Part shown: positions 23,603-32,060 of the stretch, piece by piece
Layout of the letters: the number at the start of each line of letters is the position of its first letter
Numbering within the stretch: the stretch's first letter is position 1
NCBI GenBank assembly: GCA_904502095.1
Contig: CAJGDG010000002.1
Coordinates: forward strand, 1-64,000
Length of the DNA: 64,000 bases
Source: an uncultured Alphaproteobacteria bacterium
Lineage (GTDB): Bacteria > Pseudomonadota > Alphaproteobacteria > Rs-D84
Reading direction: 5' to 3'
Translations under genes and position numbers: made by a program
The notes under the pieces: model-generated
Told to the model about the DNA's origin: nothing
The model's database searches: none
What the model saw: the letters and a program-made list of their open reading frames with translations, nothing else

Positions 23603-25351
23603 GTGAAAAGAATAGTGGAAAAATCCATGCTTGGAAAAGCGTGGGTGGCGGCGTACGATGGGTTTAGTGATACAGACGATTTGTTAAAAAATATATTGTT
23701 GGGGCGCGGAATAAAAACAGAAGAAGAAATGAAACTGTTTTTAAATCCAAGCATCAAAGAATATATGCCTGACCCATATGTTTTAAAAGATATGGAAAAG
23801 GCTGCGCAAATAATCGCAGACGCTGTTGAAAATAATCAAAAAATTGCAATATATGGTGACTATGATGTCGATGGAATTACATCGACTGCGGTGTTTGTAA
23901 AATATTTACGCGGTTTGGGCGTGGATGTTGTATGGCATTTGCCAACGCGTGAAGGCGAAGGGTATGGTCTGAATAATGATGCAATAAAAGATATTGCGGA
24001 AAGTGGCGCAAAGTTATTGGTGACTGTTGATTGTGGAATAAGCGGAAACAAGGAAGTTGATTATGCGAAACAACTGGGGTTGGGGGTTGTTGTGACGGAT
24101 CATCATTCGCCTGACGCTGTTTTGCCGTACGCAGATGCGGTAGTTGATCCAAAGCGCGAAGATGATGAATCTGGTTTGTCTTACTTGGCGGGTGTTGGTG
24201 TTGCTTTTTTGACATTGGTTGCGGTTAATCGCGAATTGAAGTCACGTAATTTGATGCCCGAATTATCAGCAAAATTAAATTCACAAAATTTGATGAATTA
24301 TACTGATTTTGTCGCGCTGGGAACTATTTGCGATACAATGCCTTTGATTGGATTAAATCGTGCATTTGTTGCAACCGGGTTAAAGGTTTTGGGGTTGCAA
24401 CAAAATTTAGGATTGCGCGTATTGATGGATTTGGCAGGCATAAAAAAACCGTCTGTTTATGCCGCTGGATTTGCGCTGGGGCCACGATTAAATGCCGCCG
24501 GCAGATTGGATTCTGCTGCGCCGTCGTTGGAATTGTTGCTGACAGATAATCCTTTGATTGCGAATGATTTAGCAAATAAATTGCATCAAATGAATCAGGA
24601 ACGAATTGATATTCAAAATGCAATTATGTTGCGTGCAACTGAAATGGCTGAAAATTGTTGCAAGTCAGGCAAGTGCAGTTTGTTTGTTTGTGGCGATAAT
24701 TGGCACGGCGGTGTTATGGGAATTATTGCAGGCCGATTGAAAGATAAATTTAATTTGCCGTCTTGTGTTGCTACAAAAGCAGATGGTCAGATTAATGGTT
24801 CTGGGCGATCGATAAATGGTGTTGATTTAGGTAAAATTATTCACGATGCATTGGCAGCAGGAATCGTCAGCGAAGGTGGCGGTCATGCAGCAGCAGCAGG
24901 TTTTTCATTAAGCGAAGAAAAAGAGGCTGCGTTTTGTGAGTTTTTAGAGAAGGCCGTCATTAATCAGCTGAATGGTCAAATCCCTGCACCAGAAGTTTTT
25001 GTCGATGCACAAATGGATGCAGGTGGCGCAAATATGCGCTTGGTGAAAAAGATGTCGGCAATGGAACCTTTTGGACAGGGAAATCAAGAGCCTGTTTTGG
25101 TTTTGACTGGGACTGTGTTAAGGTATGCGTCGGTTATGGGAAATGGCGCACATTTGCGCGGCAGCGTTTCAACCAGCAATGGAACACAGTTGTCGTTTGT
25201 TGGATTTAATCTGGTTGGTACGCCGGTTGGTGATTTTTTACTAGACGAAGCGAATACAAATACTAAAATGATGATGTTAGGTAAATTGAAAGAGAACGAA
25301 TATAACGGGCGCACATCTGTTCAGTTTGTTTTGGAAGATATTGCGTTGTAA
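23603..25351 (+). CDS. recJ: Single-strand DNA exonuclease RecJ
   Basis: A 582-residue 5'-3' single-strand exonuclease of the DHH family acting in recombination and mismatch repair. The metal-binding motifs GDYDVDG, VDCG, TDHHSP and GPRLNAAGRLDSA appear in order, followed by the DHHA1 motif EGGGHAAAAGFS and the C-terminal OB region. The start is GTG at 23603, after AGAG; a good -10 (TATAAT at 23567-23572) lies upstream. nrnA-like follows after 12 bases. Confidence 0.95.
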   Translation: MKRIVEKSMLGKAWVAAYDGFSDTDDLLKNILLGRGIKTEEEMKLFLNPSIKEYMPDPYVLKDMEKAAQIIADAVENNQKIAIYGDYDVDGITSTAVFVKYLRGLGVDVVWHLPTREGEGYGLNNDAIKDIAESGAKLLVTVDCGISGNKEVDYAKQLGLGVVVTDHHSPDAVLPYADAVVDPKREDDESGLSYLAGVGVAFLTLVAVNRELKSRNLMPELSAKLNSQNLMNYTDFVALGTICDTMPLIGLNRAFVATGLKVLGLQQNLGLRVLMDLAGIKKPSVYAAGFALGPRLNAAGRLDSAAPSLELLLTDNPLIANDLANKLHQMNQERIDIQNAIMLRATEMAENCCKSGKCSLFVCGDNWHGGVMGIIAGRLKDKFNLPSCVATKADGQINGSGRSINGVDLGKIIHDALAAGIVSEGGGHAAAAGFSLSEEKEAAFCEFLEKAVINQLNGQIPAPEVFVDAQMDAGGANMRLVKKMSAMEPFGQGNQEPVLVLTGTVLRYASVMGNGAHLRGSVSTSNGTQLSFVGFNLVGTPVGDFLLDEANTNTKMMMLGKLKENEYNGRTSVQFVLEDIAL

Positions 25352-25363
25352 TAAAAAAGAAAC

Positions 25364-26320
25364 ATGAAAGAAAAAATAAAAGAATTTTTAGAACGCGTAA
25401 AGAACGCAAAGTCAATCGCTGTTATGGGGCATAAAAACCCCGATGGCGATTCGTTGTGTAGTGTTTTGGCATTGGCGCGATTGATTGAAAAAAATTTTGG
25501 GACAAGTCCAGTATGTGTCTATGATGGAAATATTTCAGACAGTCTTGATAATGTTCCGTTGCGCACCAGAATTAAATACTTTGAACGCGTTGATATGACC
25601 CAGCCGTTCGACTTGGCGATTGTTGTGGATTATGGCAATCCTGTACATATTGGCGGGGCGCGTCCTATTTTGGATTCAGCAAAATTTATTGTTGAAATAG
25701 ATCATCATATAAACGATAACCTGATTGGGAATCTTTGTTTGAACGATGAAAAGGCGGCTGCGACTGCTGTTATTATATATCAGATTATGCGTGAAGGGAA
25801 TTTGCATATGGATTCCTGTACGGCGGATTTGTTGGCGTTGGCTATTTTGACAGACACGGGTAATTTCAAATTTGTGCGCGATGGTAATGCGCTTCGTATA
25901 ATGGCTGATTTGGTAGATGGCGGTGTTAATATTCGCAGCTTAATAGAATTAATGAATAACAAACAGCGCAAAGCTGTGCAGTTGGAGGCACGAACCGCAG
26001 CAAATGCTGAATTCTTTTACCATGGGCGTTTGGCGTTGGCAACTGTTTCTAAAAAGGACTATAAATATTTGGATGGGCGTGGTGAAACAGTTCTAAATTT
26101 GTTGGGACAAATTCAGGGTGTGGATTATATAGTTTTGCTAAAAGAACAAAAGCCACAACAGATTGGCATATCTATACGCAGTCGCAGTAAGCCTATTGAT
26201 AAAATTGCTGTGGAATTGGGTGGTGGCGGTCATGAAAGGGCGGCCGGTGCGATTGTGCGTGATAATATGGAAAATGTGCGTGCGCGTATATTGGAATTGT
26301 TTAAGGGAGAGATGAATTGA
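25364..26320 (+). CDS. DHH-family phosphoesterase, NrnA-like (oligoribonuclease/pAp phosphatase)
   Basis: A 318-residue DHH/DHHA1 phosphoesterase. MGHKNPDGDS, VDYG, EIDHH and the C-terminal GGGGHERAAGAI are the NrnA metal and substrate motifs. NrnA degrades nano-RNA and dephosphorylates 3'-phosphoadenosine 5'-phosphate. The same fold includes c-di-AMP phosphodiesterases (GdpP/DhhP), which matters because a diadenylate cyclase gene occurs at 60043, so a role in pApA/c-di-AMP turnover is possible. It overlaps lolA (TGATG). Confidence 0.85.
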   Translation: MKEKIKEFLERVKNAKSIAVMGHKNPDGDSLCSVLALARLIEKNFGTSPVCVYDGNISDSLDNVPLRTRIKYFERVDMTQPFDLAIVVDYGNPVHIGGARPILDSAKFIVEIDHHINDNLIGNLCLNDEKAAATAVIIYQIMREGNLHMDSCTADLLALAILTDTGNFKFVRDGNALRIMADLVDGGVNIRSLIELMNNKQRKAVQLEARTAANAEFFYHGRLALATVSKKDYKYLDGRGETVLNLLGQIQGVDYIVLLKEQKPQQIGISIRSRSKPIDKIAVELGGGGHERAAGAIVRDNMENVRARILELFKGEMN

Positions 26321-26934
26321 TGAAAAAATTATTTGCCTTTTGGGCTTCTGTATTTTTTTCTGTGTCTGCATTTGCGGGGGTTGATTCTGGGTTGGTAAAA
26401 AGCGCAGAAAAATATCTGAATTCAATTACCGGACTGTCGGGTGATTTTGTGCAGACTGCAAATGGCAAACAAGAAAAAGGTACTTTTTCTATGTTGCGTC
26501 CAGGACGCGTCAGATTGGATTATGATAATATGCCAATTCAATTGATTTCTGATGGTCAGGATTTGTATTTTTTTGATAAATCGCTGGATCAAATTACGAC
26601 TGTGCCGTTGTCCAGTACACCTGCAGGTATATTGATAAGAAAAAATATAGACCTGCAAAACGCGGATATAAATGTGGTGGAAACGACAGATTATAAAAAT
26701 TCATTTGCGTTGAAATTGAATTTGCGCGGTCAAGAAGGTTTAGGAAGTATGAGTGTCGTTTTTGATAAAAAGCCAATTAAATTAAATTCTTGGACTGTGG
26801 TTGATGCAACCGGCGCAACAACAGATGTTTCTTTTAAAGGACTGAAAGAAAAAACAAAGTTCGGTAAGGATTTCTTTCAGATTAGCCGACATAAAACAGT
26901 CAGCACCAGTGGTGGCGATGATTTTTACGATTAA
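26320..26934 (+). CDS. lolA: Outer-membrane lipoprotein carrier protein LolA
   Basis: A 204-residue periplasmic chaperone that ferries lipoproteins from LolCDE to the outer membrane. A signal peptide (ends VSAFA) precedes LNSITGLSGDFVQT, GTFSMLRPGRVRLDY and DLYFFDKSLDQIT, which are standard LolA segments. The ATG at 26320 overlaps the nrnA-like stop; a TTG one codon earlier is less likely. With the fused Lnt it completes two steps of lipoprotein biogenesis in this window. Confidence 0.92.
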   Translation: MKKLFAFWASVFFSVSAFAGVDSGLVKSAEKYLNSITGLSGDFVQTANGKQEKGTFSMLRPGRVRLDYDNMPIQLISDGQDLYFFDKSLDQITTVPLSSTPAGILIRKNIDLQNADINVVETTDYKNSFALKLNLRGQEGLGSMSVVFDKKPIKLNSWTVVDATGATTDVSFKGLKEKTKFGKDFFQISRHKTVSTSGGDDFYD

Positions 26935-26936
26935 AA

Positions 26937-27236
26937 ATGTTTGGAATTAGTTGGGCAGAACTTTTTGTTATAATTTTGGTGGCGGTGTTGGTTATTCCAT
27001 CACGGATGTGGCCCGATGTTGCCAGATTTTTAGCCAAGGTCGTCAAAGCAATCAGAAGTATTGTTTGGAAAATTACTGATGCGTCTGAAAATATAAAGCA
27101 ACAAATTGATTTAGAAAAACCAATTGATGATTTAATTAAAACAACAACAGATGATGTGTTGGATGAATTTTCAACTGTATTGAAAAAGCCACAGAAAAAA
27201 ACGATGAAAGCAAAAAAGAAAAGGACTGTGAAATGA
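26937..27236 (+). CDS. tatB: Sec-independent protein translocase TatB
   Basis: A 99-residue TatB: FGISWAELFVIILVAVLVI forms the membrane helix, followed by a Pro hinge, an amphipathic helix and a Lys-rich tail. With TatC it forms the receptor for twin-arginine signal peptides. It starts 2 bases after lolA and overlaps tatC by 4 bases. Confidence 0.92.
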   Translation: MFGISWAELFVIILVAVLVIPSRMWPDVARFLAKVVKAIRSIVWKITDASENIKQQIDLEKPIDDLIKTTTDDVLDEFSTVLKKPQKKTMKAKKKRTVK

Positions 27237-27940
27237 AAAAAATGACACTGATGCAGCACTTTTCGGAATTGCGTCGTCGTATATTATGGTGTGCATTAAT
27301 TTTTTTGTGTGCTTTTATATCAGGGTGGTATGTTTCTCCGTTTGTTCAGACTTTTTTGACAGCGCCATTGATTAACATATGGCCTGATGGTGCATTGCTG
27401 TATACGGGTTTAACAGATGGGTTAATGATTCGTTTGTCGTTGGCTGCGATGGTTGGTTTGTTGGTTGTTTTGCCCGCAGTGCTTTGGCATATATGGGCAT
27501 TTGTTGCGCCAGGATTAAAGAAGCAAGAACGTGGTTTTATATGGCCGATACTTGTGTTGTCACCGATATTGTTTTTGCTGGGGGCGGCGTTTGCGTTTTA
27601 TTTTTTGTTCCCGATTGCGTTCAAATTTTTCATAGATTTAAATATGTCAGCAAATGTGCCAAATGTTTTGTTGCCTGCTGCACGCGATTATTTGCGATTC
27701 GCAATTGGATTGCTGAAAATGTTTGGTGTGGCATTTCAATTGCCATTGGTAATGGTTTTGTTAAACAAAATAGGTGTTTTACAAAGAAGCGTGGTTGTAA
27801 AGTCCAGACGATATGCAATTGTTTTTATAGTGATTGCGGCAGCTGTATTAACACCACCAGATGTCGTTTCACAAATTTTATTGGCGCTGCCAATGTGGTT
27901 ATTATTCGAATCCAGCATTTTGTTTATGCGTCGTGACTAA
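27233..27940 (+). CDS. tatC: Sec-independent protein translocase TatC
   Basis: A 235-residue six-helix inner-membrane protein, the core of the Tat receptor. MTLMQHFSELRRRI at the N-terminus is the signal-peptide-binding signature, followed by FVAPGLKKQER and a C-terminal end with LTPPDVVSQILLALPMWLLFE. It ends the recJ-nrnA-lolA-tatBC run. Confidence 0.95.
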   Translation: MKKMTLMQHFSELRRRILWCALIFLCAFISGWYVSPFVQTFLTAPLINIWPDGALLYTGLTDGLMIRLSLAAMVGLLVVLPAVLWHIWAFVAPGLKKQERGFIWPILVLSPILFLLGAAFAFYFLFPIAFKFFIDLNMSANVPNVLLPAARDYLRFAIGLLKMFGVAFQLPLVMVLLNKIGVLQRSVVVKSRRYAIVFIVIAAAVLTPPDVVSQILLALPMWLLFESSILFMRRD

Positions 27941-27943
27941 TTT

Positions 27944-27954
27944 TATGATATAAT
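27944..27954 (+). promoter_or_regulatory. Extended -10 promoter of the NlpD-like gene, probably leaderless
   Basis: TATGATATAAT ends 6 bases before the GTG at 27961. A transcript starting about 7 bases after the -10 would begin at the start codon itself. Confidence 0.6.
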
Positions 27955-27960
27955 TGGTCT

Positions 27961-29310
27961 GTGAAAAAAATCATTTGCATTTTTTGTGGGGTTTTATTGA
28001 CGCAATCTGCGTGTGATTTGCAACCAAAAGTTGTGTCGTTCCCTGATACAGTTGGTGACTTTATTTCTGCCAGATATCCAGCGTTGTTGGCAGATCCAAA
28101 CACAAATCCTGAAATTTATAATTCTGCTGCCAGTGACTATGGGGTTTATGCGTCGCCTGAACTTTATGGTACTGTGTCTGATGATGATTATGTTGTTTAT
28201 GCCAGCGTTGATGATTATACAATGCCGTCGCAAAACGAATCGGTTGCATTATATGGTCAGGATATTGCTGTAGAAAATACAACTGCTGATGATTATTTGC
28301 AGGTGCCAATGTACGGTGGAACAGACACTGTTTCGTCAAGCCCAGATGAAATAATCGTTGCGCGTGGGGACACATTATATGGTTTGGCAAAAAAACATAA
28401 TATGTCTGTTGATGCGTTGGCACAGGCTAATGGGTTAAGCGTGCCGTATCAGCTGTCTGTTGGTCAAAAGTTGAAATTGGTTGCGCAAAAACAAACAGAA
28501 AAAGAATCGGTTTCAGATGATGTCTTGGTTGTTAATAAACCGACCGCTGTGGCAACAAAATCGCCTGTGCGTGTGGATGTAAAAGAGATAACAGTTGTGT
28601 CTGGCGACACTTTGTATTCTTTGTCTAGAAAATATGCAGTCCCTGTTAATGATTTGGCTGTTATGAATAATTTAAAGGTGCCTTTTGTTTTAAGCCCTGG
28701 GCAAAAGTTGCGTGTGCCTGATTTAACAGATGTGCCGGTGGCGGCTGCGAAAAAAGATACAGGTGTTGCATCGGCGGGGGTAAAAAAGTCTGGCGCCACA
28801 GCAAAAACAGATAAAACGGTTGAAGATAAAGCACAAAAAAATAAAACAGAAGAAAAAAAGACTGTGGCTGTGCCTGCTAAAAAGATTTCGTCTGATCCGT
28901 CAAAGAAGTTGCCGACAATCAGTGCGCGTTCTTCGTCTATGTTCAGTTGGCCAGTTCGGGGAAAAATACTGTCTGCGTATGGTTCGAAGTCAAATGGTTT
29001 GTTTAATGATGGTATTAATATTGGTGCGGCGCGTGGTACGGCTGTCAAAGCCGCAGAAAATGGTGTTGTGGCGTATGCCGGCAATGAAGTAAAGGGAATG
29101 GGGAATTTAGTGATTGTTCAACACGCAGGTGGTTGGATGACTGTGTATGCCCATATGGATTCTATGGTCGTTAAACGTGGCTCGCGTGTGACGGTTGGTC
29201 AAAAGATTGGCGTTGTTGGCGAAACGGGCAAGGTTGATAAGCCTCAACTGCATTTTGAAATAAGAAAAGGTACCAAGGCTTATAATCCGTCAACATATTT
29301 GAAAAAATAA
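27961..29310 (+). CDS. NlpD/EnvC-like lipoprotein with two LysM and a degenerate M23 domain
   Basis: A 449-residue lipoprotein (lipobox TQSAC, Cys18). An acidic N-terminal region is followed by two LysM repeats (about 135-178 and 213-255, each with GDTLY and a P-GQKL end), a Lys-rich linker, and a C-terminal M23/LytM domain (about 330-448). The LytM metal site is incomplete (NDGINIG where catalytic members have HxxxD; only YAHM and LHFEI remain), which matches NlpD/EnvC proteins that activate amidases instead of cutting peptidoglycan. Role inferred: activation of septal amidases in daughter-cell separation. The start is GTG at 27961, with no ribosome site. Confidence 0.88.
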   Translation: MKKIICIFCGVLLTQSACDLQPKVVSFPDTVGDFISARYPALLADPNTNPEIYNSAASDYGVYASPELYGTVSDDDYVVYASVDDYTMPSQNESVALYGQDIAVENTTADDYLQVPMYGGTDTVSSSPDEIIVARGDTLYGLAKKHNMSVDALAQANGLSVPYQLSVGQKLKLVAQKQTEKESVSDDVLVVNKPTAVATKSPVRVDVKEITVVSGDTLYSLSRKYAVPVNDLAVMNNLKVPFVLSPGQKLRVPDLTDVPVAAAKKDTGVASAGVKKSGATAKTDKTVEDKAQKNKTEEKKTVAVPAKKISSDPSKKLPTISARSSSMFSWPVRGKILSAYGSKSNGLFNDGINIGAARGTAVKAAENGVVAYAGNEVKGMGNLVIVQHAGGWMTVYAHMDSMVVKRGSRVTVGQKIGVVGETGKVDKPQLHFEIRKGTKAYNPSTYLKK

Positions 29311-29311
29311 T

Positions 29312-29334
29312 AGACCGCGAACGCGGTCTTTTTT
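29312..29334 (+). terminator. Terminator of the NlpD-like gene
   Basis: AGACCGCG-AA-CGCGGTCT followed by TTTTT. Confidence 0.93.
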
Positions 29335-29399
29335 GTGAAAACTGTCGTATCAAATCTTTTTTGTGGTTGTGTTAAATTCTGATTAAAAGGAGCTTTACT

Positions 29400-30596
29400 A
29401 TGAAAAAGATTATTTTTGTAATGTGTGTTTTTTTGGTTGTGCTTTTGGTGATTTGGTTAGTTATGCACTTTAATCGCTATATCGCACCAAACTATAAATA
29501 TAAAGCGCCAATGTCAGATACAGAAATAACTATTTATGATATCGATGATTTAGAAAAACAGGCAGAATTAGTGATCCCAAGTGGTGGTTTTGACTATATA
29601 TACGGTGGCGCAGAAACAGAAAAAACAATGGCGCGAAATATTGATGCGTTTGATTGCGTTGATATTTATCCGCGTGTTTTGACCGGGGTTGTTGATCCTG
29701 ATATCAGTACCAGTATATTAGGCATAAATATTTCTTTGCCTGTTATTGCGGCACCTGCGGCTGCGCATGGATTGGCGCATGTTTCTGCCGAGGCCGGCAG
29801 TGCACGTGGTGCTGCGGTCAGCGGAACAATAATGAGCGTCAGTAATTATGCCAGTTCTACATTGGCGGAAATCGCCGCTGCAGGTAAAGGGGCGCCACAG
29901 TGGTTTCAATTGTACTTGAGCAAGGATGATGACTTTAATAGACAGATAATTAAACAAGCAGAAGATTTAGGTTATAAGGCAATAATATTAACTGTGGATG
30001 CGCCTGTTGGGGGAAATCGAATTCGGGATGCAAAAAATGGTTTTAAATTTCCATTGGAATTACCAAATGTTGCAAAAAAAACTATAAAAACAAAAGGGCA
30101 GGGTATCAGCAGTATCTTTGCGGCATCTCAAAACAAATTAACGCCGTTTGATGTTTTGCGTGTAAAACAAATGACAAAATTGCCTGTGATCGTTAAAGGT
30201 ATTCAGCACCCAGATGATGCGGAAATTGCAATCGCCGCTGGGGCAGATGCAATCTGGGTTTCTAATCATGGTGGACGTCAGTTGGATGGTGCGCCCGCAT
30301 CAATAGAGGTTTTGTCCGATGTTGCAAAGCGCGTAGATAAACGTGTGCCAATTATATTTGACAGCGGTATTCGTCGTGGTACGCACATATTCAAAGCGAT
30401 TGCCAGTGGTGCCGATGTTGTTGCAATTGGGCGGCCTGTGATATATGGGCTTGCGCTGGGCGGATGGCGTGGGGTGGTTTCTGTGTTCGATTATCTGAAA
30501 AAAGACTTGCGTCGCGTTATGACTTTGGCAGGCACCAAGGATATTGCAGCAATAAAAAAGACAAAATTACATTTCAGAGATTGTGTGTGCAAATAA
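29400..30596 (+). CDS. FMN-dependent alpha-hydroxy-acid oxidase, membrane-anchored (lactate oxidase/LldD-like)
   Basis: A 398-residue TIM-barrel flavoenzyme that oxidises an alpha-hydroxy acid, probably L-lactate. The FMN and substrate motifs APAAAHGLAH, WFQLYLSKD, LTVDAPVGGNR, VKGI, the catalytic SNHGGRQLDG and DSGIRRGTHIFKA are all present. In place of APM/APTA the loop reads APAAAHG. The N-terminus carries a strong hydrophobic helix (residues 4-25) without an obvious cleavage site, so the enzyme is probably membrane-anchored; whether the barrel faces the cytoplasm is uncertain. It has its own terminator. Lactate dehydrogenase (quinone) and oxidase activities cannot be told apart. Confidence 0.82.
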   Translation: MKKIIFVMCVFLVVLLVIWLVMHFNRYIAPNYKYKAPMSDTEITIYDIDDLEKQAELVIPSGGFDYIYGGAETEKTMARNIDAFDCVDIYPRVLTGVVDPDISTSILGINISLPVIAAPAAAHGLAHVSAEAGSARGAAVSGTIMSVSNYASSTLAEIAAAGKGAPQWFQLYLSKDDDFNRQIIKQAEDLGYKAIILTVDAPVGGNRIRDAKNGFKFPLELPNVAKKTIKTKGQGISSIFAASQNKLTPFDVLRVKQMTKLPVIVKGIQHPDDAEIAIAAGADAIWVSNHGGRQLDGAPASIEVLSDVAKRVDKRVPIIFDSGIRRGTHIFKAIASGADVVAIGRPVIYGLALGGWRGVVSVFDYLKKDLRRVMTLAGTKDIAAIKKTKLHFRDCVCK

Positions 30597-30600
30597 AAAA

Positions 30601-30623
30601 AAACGGTCATAAAAAGACCGTTT
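30601..30623. terminator. Bidirectional terminator between the oxidase gene and tRNA-Lys
   Basis: AAACGGTC and GACCGTTT form the stem around a 7-base loop, with A and T runs outside. Confidence 0.85.
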
Positions 30624-30628
30624 AATTT

Positions 30629-30704
30629 TGGTGGACGCGCAGGGACTCGAACCCTGGACCCACTGATTAAGAGTCAGTTGCTCTACCAACTGAGCTACGC
30701 ATCC
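30629..30704 (-). tRNA. tRNA-Lys (CTT)
   Basis: A 76-base cloverleaf on the minus strand. The 7-bp acceptor stem pairs GGATGCG with CGCGTCC (one T-G), the D-loop is AGCTCAGTTGGTAGAGC, the anticodon loop CTCTTAA gives CTT, and the T-arm contains GGTTCGAGTCC. CCA is encoded. Confidence 0.96.
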
Positions 30705-30720
30705 GAAACAGACAGTGGGT

Positions 30721-30748
30721 ATTATAATATTTAATTTTATAAATGCAA
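30721..30748 (-). promoter_or_regulatory. Promoter of tRNA-Lys
   Basis: On the minus strand, TTGCAT (30748-30743), a 16-base spacer and TATAAT (30726-30721) end 16 bases before the tRNA's first base. Confidence 0.7.
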
Positions 30749-30872
30749 GTTTTTATCAGGTGTTGCCGTTTTTAAAGGGAATCATACCTATGTAAAAAAT
30801 AAAATAAGCTTGATAGAATCAAATTGTTGACATGAGACTTTGAAACTAAAAAAAAACTAAAAAGGAGAGAAA

Positions 30873-31487
30873 ATGAAAAAAATAGCAATTTCAACATTGG
30901 CTGTGTTGATGGCGTGTCCTGCGTTTGCTGGTATCAATCATCCAGACCAGGGCAGTTCTTGGCAAATGTGGGGTATGGACCCTTATGTTGGTCTGCGTGG
31001 CGGTTTAAGCTATACAAACTTGAACTATAAATATGATGGGAACAAAGAATCTATTACAGATTATATTTTCCAGGGTCGTGCAGCTTTGGGTTTAGAAGTT
31101 TGTGATACAGTGCGTTCTGAATTGGAATGGACTTATTATGGCAAAACATCTGACCAAGAAAACTTTGGTGCAGCAGGTGGTATTGATGTAGAAGCAAAGA
31201 TGCAAACTGTGTTGTGGAACAGTTATATGGAATTTGGTCCATATAAAATGGTTCGTCCATTCGCAGGTATGGGTGTTGGTATGGCGTTTGCCGATATTAA
31301 ACGTGAAGGCGATTTGGTTCCACGTCACAGCGAAAGCAAGACCAGATTTGCAGGTATGGGAACTTTGGGTGTCACATTTGATATGGAACGTTTCGCTGTT
31401 GATTTGGCGGCTCGTTATACATATATTGATGTACAGTCAGGATTCCATAACTTTGGTGGCGATGTCGGTATCAGATTTATGTTCTAA
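30873..31487 (+). CDS. Outer-membrane beta-barrel protein (OmpA-like/opacity type)
   Basis: A 204-residue protein with a signal peptide (ends CPAFA) and alternating amphipathic beta-strands ending in aromatic Phe (GIRFMF), the C-terminal signature of outer-membrane barrels. Size and strand pattern fit the 8-stranded OMP_b-brl family (Omp25/opacity-like). A strong AAAGGAGAG ribosome site and a lone terminator suggest a highly expressed single gene. Confidence 0.85.
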   Translation: MKKIAISTLAVLMACPAFAGINHPDQGSSWQMWGMDPYVGLRGGLSYTNLNYKYDGNKESITDYIFQGRAALGLEVCDTVRSELEWTYYGKTSDQENFGAAGGIDVEAKMQTVLWNSYMEFGPYKMVRPFAGMGVGMAFADIKREGDLVPRHSESKTRFAGMGTLGVTFDMERFAVDLAARYTYIDVQSGFHNFGGDVGIRFMF

Positions 31488-31490
31488 TCA

Positions 31491-31517
31491 AAAAAACGCC
31501 CAATTGGGCGTTTTTTT
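31491..31517. terminator. Terminator between the OMP gene and the convergent helical-protein gene
   Basis: AAAAAACGCCC-AATT-GGGCGTTTTTT, usable in both directions. Confidence 0.92.
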
Positions 31518-31872
31518 AAACCAATTTTGCCAGTGCAAGTTTATTTAAAAATCCTTCCTCTATGTCACCAAGTAATGATGTTAACCCTTCGTTCAGGTCG
31601 TCGTCATTAATCAATTTTTCTAGATATGAAATTATTTTTTCACACGCTTTTACAGGGTCGCGATTAACAAATTTTGGATTTAGTAAATCGCTTTTGAAAA
31701 AATCTTTTTTGCCTTCTGCCATAAAATAAGTTTCGGCAATTTCATCAACCCATGTGTCGATGTCTTCGGTCAGACGGTCGTACAGCAAGTGTTTTGAATA
31801 TTCATCTGTTGACCAATGATTTATTTTACATGCGTATTTAAACGCGATTAAATGTTGCAACAGTTCATACAT
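31516..31872 (-). CDS. Small helical protein, possibly Dps/ferritin-like (DUF5856-like)
   Basis: A 118-residue all-helical protein. The first helix (YELLQHLIAFKYACKINHWST) followed by a helix with HLLYDRLTEDIDTWVDEIAE recalls Dps/ferritin-like bundles and the DUF5856 group, where a His-Trp pair and Asp/Glu residues occupy similar positions. A full metal site is not evident. The ATG at 31872 has AGGAGAGAG upstream and replaces a longer start with no ribosome site. The functional assignment is tentative. Confidence 0.6.
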   Translation of the reverse strand: MYELLQHLIAFKYACKINHWSTDEYSKHLLYDRLTEDIDTWVDEIAETYFMAEGKKDFFKSDLLNPKFVNRDPVKACEKIISYLEKLINDDDLNEGLTSLLGDIEEGFLNKLALAKLV

Positions 31873-31938
31873 AATCTCTCTCCTTTTGTTATGGTTGCAA
31901 AATAAAAATATCATAATTGTTTTTTTGTGTGCATAGGA

Positions 31939-32026
31939 CAGGTTTCAAATTGTTGTGTGCGGCGGATTTCTTGGTGTTCCTAGGAAATCAAACCTGCGGA
32001 AAATTTATAAAAACACTGTAAAGTGT
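31939..32026 (+). other. Structured 5' leader of the lipoprotein gene at 32061
   Basis: CAGGTTT (31939-31945) pairs with AAACCTG (31990-31996), enclosing a hairpin GATTTC/GAAATC (31965-31989). A second hairpin ACACT-GTAA-AGTGT follows (32013-32026). I recognise no riboswitch class. Confidence 0.35.
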
Positions 32027-32060
32027 ATTGTGTACCAACAACAAAAAAAGGAGAAAACTA

